64,000 nt of DNA. Origin: Rodentibacter caecimuris (lineage in GTDB: Bacteria > Pseudomonadota > Gammaproteobacteria > Enterobacterales > Pasteurellaceae). Positions within the stretch are counted from its first letter, which is position 1. Every line of letters starts with the position of its first letter. The stretch lies in NCBI RefSeq assembly GCF_024622045.1, contig NZ_JANKBP010000003.1; one strand, 5' to 3'. Shown piece after piece: positions 63,144-64,000 of this stretch. The notes under the pieces were generated by a model. The model did no database searches. It was not told the origin of the DNA and was given only the letters and a program-made list of their open reading frames with translations. A program made the translations under genes and the position numbers.

Positions 63144-63505
63144 AACAGAACCTCTGTTGACATTGTTTAAAATGGGAAAAACTTAACGTTTGAGTCTGTT
63201 CCGAAGAGTGTCGAAAAAGAAATCCGCTAAATAATAGCAATTATCCATGAATAAAAAAGATTGAATTTGATTTTTTGTGAGCAAAATCACATTTTATTTT
63301 TCTAATAGGTTCTTGTTATGTTAAGTAAAATAAATTTAATGTTATTTAGGTAATACCTTATATTTAAACTTTATTAAATGAGTGAATAGAATCGATTTAG
63401 ATCTAGATCATAAAATCTAGAAAAAATATTTTACAAAATAAAATGATTTGATATGATTTGTTTTGATTATTATTTGATTTTTTAAGTAAACGGAAGGAGT
63501 TAAAA
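63144..63505. promoter_or_regulatory. ula divergent control region with two CRP sites
   Basis: 362 AT-rich bases between ulaA and ulaG. A perfect CRP half-site pair, TGTGAGCAAAATCACA, is at 63276-63291. TTAGATCTAGATCATA at 63397-63412 keeps the core GATCTAGATCA of the CRP consensus. From 63441 to 63482 several TGATTTG/TGATATG words recur and may be operator elements for a UlaR-like repressor; this last point is inference. Confidence 0.75.
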
Positions 63506-64000
63506 ATGAGCAAAATTCAAGAAATCACGCGTGAAAGTTGGATTCTTTCTACTTTTCCTGAATGGGGCACTTGGTTAAACGAAGAAATTGAGCAAGAAGT
63601 TGTTCCTGAAGGTAATTTTGCGATGTGGTGGTTGGGTTGTGTAGGCGTTTGGATCAAAACCCCGGGTGGAGCAAATCTTTGTATGGATTTATGGTGTGGT
63701 CGTGGTAAAAGCACCAAAAAAGTGAAAGATATGGTGCGTGGTCACCAAATGGCAAATATGGCGGGTGTGCGTAAATTACAACCTAACTTACGTGCAGCAC
63801 CTATGGTATTAGATCCATTTGCAATTAATGAGGTGGATTTCATCCTTGCCTCTCACTATCACAGTGATCATATTGATGTGAATGTGGCGGCGGCGATTGT
63901 CAATAATCCGAAGTTGGATCACGTGAAATTTGTCGGCCCTTGGCATTGTGCGGAACTATGGAAAAAATGGGGTGTACCGGAAGAGCGCATTATTATTGTA
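63506..64000 (+). CDS. ulaG: L-ascorbate-6-phosphate lactonase, partial
   Basis: The first 165 codons of UlaG run off the right edge. The start MSKIQEITRESWILSTFPEWGTW and the words MWWLGCVGVWIKTPGG match E. coli closely. The metallo-beta-lactamase metal motif is present as SHYHSDHIDV. It opens the lactone ring of L-ascorbate-6-P. GGAAGGAG lies upstream. It is divergent from ulaA. Confidence 0.94.
   Translation, partial: MSKIQEITRESWILSTFPEWGTWLNEEIEQEVVPEGNFAMWWLGCVGVWIKTPGGANLCMDLWCGRGKSTKKVKDMVRGHQMANMAGVRKLQPNLRAAPMVLDPFAINEVDFILASHYHSDHIDVNVAAAIVNNPKLDHVKFVGPWHCAELWKKWGVPEERIIIV

Overview
The window comes from a Pasteurellaceae chromosome of the Haemophilus/Aggregatibacter/Pasteurella type. 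The main sign is the very frequent 9-mer AAGTGCGGT (reverse ACCGCACTT), the Haemophilus-type DNA uptake signal sequence (USS). It occurs inside genes and, as inverted pairs, between genes where it forms terminator hairpins. Gene content and local order (yoaA-tsaB-slp-fadD-rnd, ackA-pta / yfbV / cvpA-purF, lptC-lptA-lptB-ptsN-rapZ, nrdA-nrdB / dolP-diaA-yraN-lpoA / rsmI) and the AT-rich composition agree. I do not assign a species.

Layout. 1-230: end of an rRNA operon (5S and terminator). 0.6-6.8 kb: helicase YoaA, TsaB, Slp lipoprotein, FadD, RNase D. 6.8-13.0 kb: acetate pathway (ackA, pta) divergent from yfbV, then cvpA-purF behind a PurR operator. 13.0-16.6 kb: ilvE, the sRNA GcvB divergent from gcvA, rlmM, then initiator tRNA-Met. 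16.9-22.8 kb: mltA-tcdA, znuA, rlmL, a cation efflux gene. 22.9-27.5 kb: p-aminobenzoate genes (pabC, pabB / pabA), metK, sprT, an Opa-like barrel. 27.6-32.7 kb: htpG, a small accessory insert (two tiny secreted proteins and an XRE regulator), an ArsC/Spx-like protein, dapE, an M15 peptidase. 32.9-38.9 kb: rapZ, ptsN, lptB-A-C, darP, pmbA, a probable Fur-controlled sRNA, hpt. 39.0-45.1 kb: an unknown anchored protein with an MFS transporter, moeA-moeB, folE, a DASS transporter. 45.6-49.95 kb: a run of decayed genes on one strand (mdaB, pqqU, a PQQ glucose dehydrogenase, a pirin). 50.1-59.7 kb: nrdAB with two NrdR boxes, dolP-diaA-yraN-lpoA, rsmI, tldD. 60.0-64.0 kb: the L-ascorbate (ula) locus with two CRP sites, cut by the right edge within ulaG.

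Most of the window is ordinary housekeeping DNA. The items most worth a second look are: (1) a Fur-box/promoter/terminator cassette before hpt that looks like an iron-responsive sRNA; (2) two copies of a 148-161 bp MITE-like element, each with target-site duplications and each sitting in the loop of an inverted USS pair; (3) the dead PQQ uptake plus PQQ glucose dehydrogenase locus, with a 63-bp template-switch duplication; (4) a PtsN whose phosphorylatable histidine is a lysine; (5) the small secreted-protein/regulator insert after htpG. I found no CRISPR array, prophage or recognisable defence system.
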